NCBI GenBank assembly: GCA_900753685.1
Contig: CAAEAB010000075.1
Coordinates: 1-7,176 of the forward strand
Length of the DNA stretch: 7,176 nucleotides
Direction: 5' to 3'
Origin: Lachnospiraceae bacterium
GTDB taxonomy: Bacteria > Bacillota > Clostridia > Lachnospirales > Lachnospiraceae
Part shown: positions 5,961 through 7,176 of the stretch, one piece after another
Position numbering within the stretch: position 1 is the stretch's first letter
Layout of the letters: every line of letters starts with the position of its first letter
Notes under the pieces: model-generated
The model's database searches: none
What the model was told of the DNA's origin: nothing
The model's input: the letters and a program-made list of their open reading frames with translations, nothing else
Position numbers and translations under genes: made by a program

Positions 5961-6791
5961 TTATAAATTCCCCATTCGACATATACTTTCTGTGACGAGC
6001 GCCTTAAATAGAGGCGCCGCCCGCTCCGCCGCCTCCTGAACCGCTTTATGATTCAGGGGCTGCTTTGATATGCCTGCCGCCATGTTTGATATGCAGGATA
6101 TACCGCAGATTTTCATTCCCATATGATTTGCCGCAACGGCTTCACAAGCCGTACTCATACCGACCGCATCGGCCCCAAGTATACGGCTCATCCGAATCTC
6201 TGCCGGTGATTCATAATTTGGTCCCGTAAACTGAAGGTAAACCCCTTCTTTCAGCGAAATCCCCAAAGACTTTGCCGATTCCCGAAGAATCCTCTGAATA
6301 TCCTCATCATAAATATGACTCATATCCGGGAACCTGGTCCCCAATTCTTCAATATTTCTACCAATGAGCGGCGACGGTACAAAATCGGAAATCTGATCTG
6401 TAATCATCATTAAATCCCCCGGCGCAAAGCTCTCATTGACGCCCCCGGAGGCATTGGTCAAAAACAAAATCTCCGCTCCCATAAGCTTCATCAGCCGAAC
6501 TGGAAGAACCACATCTGCCATAGAGTATCCCTCATAAAAATGAACTCTTCCCTGCATGGCAACCACCGGAACATCCGCCACATAGCCAAATAAAAAACGT
6601 CCCTTGTGTCCCGGCACAGTGGACACCGGAAAGCCCTTTATTTCCGAATAATCCAACACATATTTAAGCTCTATACTCTTGCCGTAATCCCCTAATCCGG
6701 AACCGAGCACCAGTCCAACCTTCGGTTGAAAATCAACCTTTGCCCGCACAGCTTCAAGACAAGACAAAAGCCGTTCATACTCCCTTTCCAT
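5961..6791 (-). CDS. Purine nucleoside phosphorylase (trimeric, PNP class for inosine/guanosine)
   Basis: A 276-residue cytoplasmic enzyme that splits purine nucleosides with phosphate to a free base plus ribose-1-phosphate, in purine salvage. Family motifs in order are GSGLG (30-34), GHKGR (61-65), GRVHFYEG (81-88), TNASGG (112-117), FTGPNYESPAEIR (188-200) and CISNMAAG (233-240). E194, M212 and N236 line up with human PNP E201, M219 and N243, the pocket typical of 6-oxopurines, so inosine and guanosine are expected. It is not the hexameric DeoD type. The start is the ATG at 6789-6791, 6 nt after AAAGGGGAG (6798-6806). An in-frame ATG at 6819-6821 has no such site and falls about where transcription should start. 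First gene of an operon with trkA and trkH. punA/pnp is the usual naming. Confidence 0.93.
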   Translation of the reverse strand: MEREYERLLSCLEAVRAKVDFQPKVGLVLGSGLGDYGKSIELKYVLDYSEIKGFPVSTVPGHKGRFLFGYVADVPVVAMQGRVHFYEGYSMADVVLPVRLMKLMGAEILFLTNASGGVNESFAPGDLMMITDQISDFVPSPLIGRNIEELGTRFPDMSHIYDEDIQRILRESAKSLGISLKEGVYLQFTGPNYESPAEIRMSRILGADAVGMSTACEAVAANHMGMKICGISCISNMAAGISKQPLNHKAVQEAAERAAPLFKALVTESICRMGNL

Positions 6792-6797
6792 ACGCTT

Positions 6798-6806
6798 CTC
6801 CCCTTT
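6798..6806 (-). promoter_or_regulatory. pnp ribosome binding site (decides the start)
   Basis: The minus strand reads AAAGGGGAG, 6 nt before the ATG at 6789-6791. It would lie inside the coding region if the upstream ATG at 6821 were used, which argues for the shorter 276-residue protein. Confidence 0.85.
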
Positions 6807-6829
6807 CAAAGATAATTTCATCTGATAGA

Positions 6830-6858
6830 AGTATAAAGTGAAAAAGGGGCTCTGTAAA
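6830..6858 (-). promoter_or_regulatory. Promoter of the pnp-trkA-trkH operon, -35 inside the upstream terminator loop
   Basis: On the minus strand TTTACA (6853-6858, five of six consensus bases) and TATACT (6830-6835, five of six) are separated by 17 nt. The predicted start near 6823 gives a leader of about 30 nt carrying the strong Shine-Dalgarno. The -35 hexamer lies in the loop of the homoserine dehydrogenase terminator hairpin. Confidence 0.7.
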
Positions 6859-6868
6859 AGCGCCCCTT
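6841..6868 (-). terminator. Intrinsic terminator after homoserine dehydrogenase
   Basis: On the minus strand AAGGGGC (6862-6868) pairs with GCCCCTT (6844-6850) around an 11-nt loop and the stem runs into TTTTT. It begins 3 nt after the stop codon at 6872-6874. An alternative pairing extends the stem by GCT/AGC with one bulged base. It separates homoserine dehydrogenase from the pnp operon. Confidence 0.8.
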
Positions 6869-6871
6869 AAA

Positions 6872-7176
6872 TTATGCGTATACTCGAATCATGGATGATA
6901 TTTCCTGAACAAAAGACATATCGTTCAGCGTCTGCATCGCCGCTTTAAAATTCTTCTCCTGAACAACATCCGTTATGGCAACAATTTCTGCCGTATCACA
7001 GCCGGCCGGCTTCTGGATAATCTTCTCAATGCTGACATGATTATTTCCAAGGATACTGGCCACATTTCCAAGCACGCCGGCACAGTCTCTCACGATCATG
7101 CGCACAAAATATTTGCTTTCGATATCTCCGATCTGCTTGATTGGCAGCTCTCTGTAACCAGTACAGACAAACATAC
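6872..7176 (-). CDS. hom: Homoserine dehydrogenase, C-terminal ACT domain (5' part outside window)
   Basis: The last 101 codons or so of a gene that enters from the right edge; any Met near 7174 is internal. The linker YRELPIKQIGDIESKYFVRM followed by an ACT domain (GVLGNVASILGNNHVSIEKI, QKP, AEIVAITDVVQEKNF, then FVQEISSMIRVYA at the end) is typical of the C-terminus of clostridial homoserine dehydrogenase. The full enzyme reduces aspartate semialdehyde to homoserine, for threonine and methionine synthesis; its ACT domain is the expected threonine-sensing part. The catalytic domains are not visible, so the call rests on the tail alone; a stand-alone ACT protein is less likely given the Hom-like linker. 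Confidence 0.85.
   Translation of the reverse strand, partial: MFVCTGYRELPIKQIGDIESKYFVRMIVRDCAGVLGNVASILGNNHVSIEKIIQKPAGCDTAEIVAITDVVQEKNFKAAMQTLNDMSFVQEISSMIRVYA

Noticed and set aside
6792..6821. Upstream ATG adding ten residues to PNP
   Set aside because: No ribosome binding site before it, it lies at the predicted transcription start, and the extra codons contain the real Shine-Dalgarno.

Overview
The window looks like the chromosome of a low-to-mid-GC Firmicute of the class Clostridia, most likely near the Lachnospiraceae. This is judged from the families present: a NiaR repressor, a PfoR/PTS_EIIC_2 membrane protein, a PdaB-like deacetylase, a TrkA/TrkH pair, and a small conserved protein I recall from Lachnospiraceae genomes. 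Strong AGGAGG-type ribosome binding sites and sigma-A-like promoters agree with this. I see no mobile element, CRISPR array, tRNA or rRNA, and no stretch above 300 bases without a gene.

Layout. (1) Minus strand, 1-1006: the niacin-responsive repressor niaR is followed 14 nt downstream by the N-terminal part of a PfoR/PTS_EIIC_2 membrane protein that runs off the left edge. (2) Intergenic 1007-1155: two divergent promoters, with a perfect 13-bp palindrome (ATATGTGACATAT) over the -35 of the niaR promoter. (3) Plus strand, 1156-3112: an 89-aa conserved hypothetical protein, a CaCA-family Na+/Ca2+ antiporter, a hairpin without a T-tract, and a membrane-anchored NodB-type polysaccharide deacetylase with two altered active-site motifs. 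(4) Minus strand, 3116-6791: an operon read as pnp (purine nucleoside phosphorylase), trkA, trkH (K+ uptake). It converges on the deacetylase with a 3-nt gap, and its probable terminator lies inside the deacetylase coding sequence. (5) Minus strand, 6872-7176: the C-terminal ACT domain of homoserine dehydrogenase, with an intrinsic terminator whose loop holds the -35 of the pnp promoter.

How the genes work together. TrkA and TrkH form one K+ uptake system, encoded 3 nt apart. PNP is probably cotranscribed with them but belongs to purine salvage. NiaR probably controls its own operon and perhaps the adjacent membrane protein, making that protein a candidate transporter linked to niacin/NAD. 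The three plus-strand genes have no obvious shared function.

No complete new system stands out. The most interesting points are the niaR-linked orphan EIIC-like protein with its candidate operator, the deacetylase whose motif-5 His is Asn, and two tightly overlapped regulatory arrangements (promoter inside a terminator loop; terminator inside a convergent gene).
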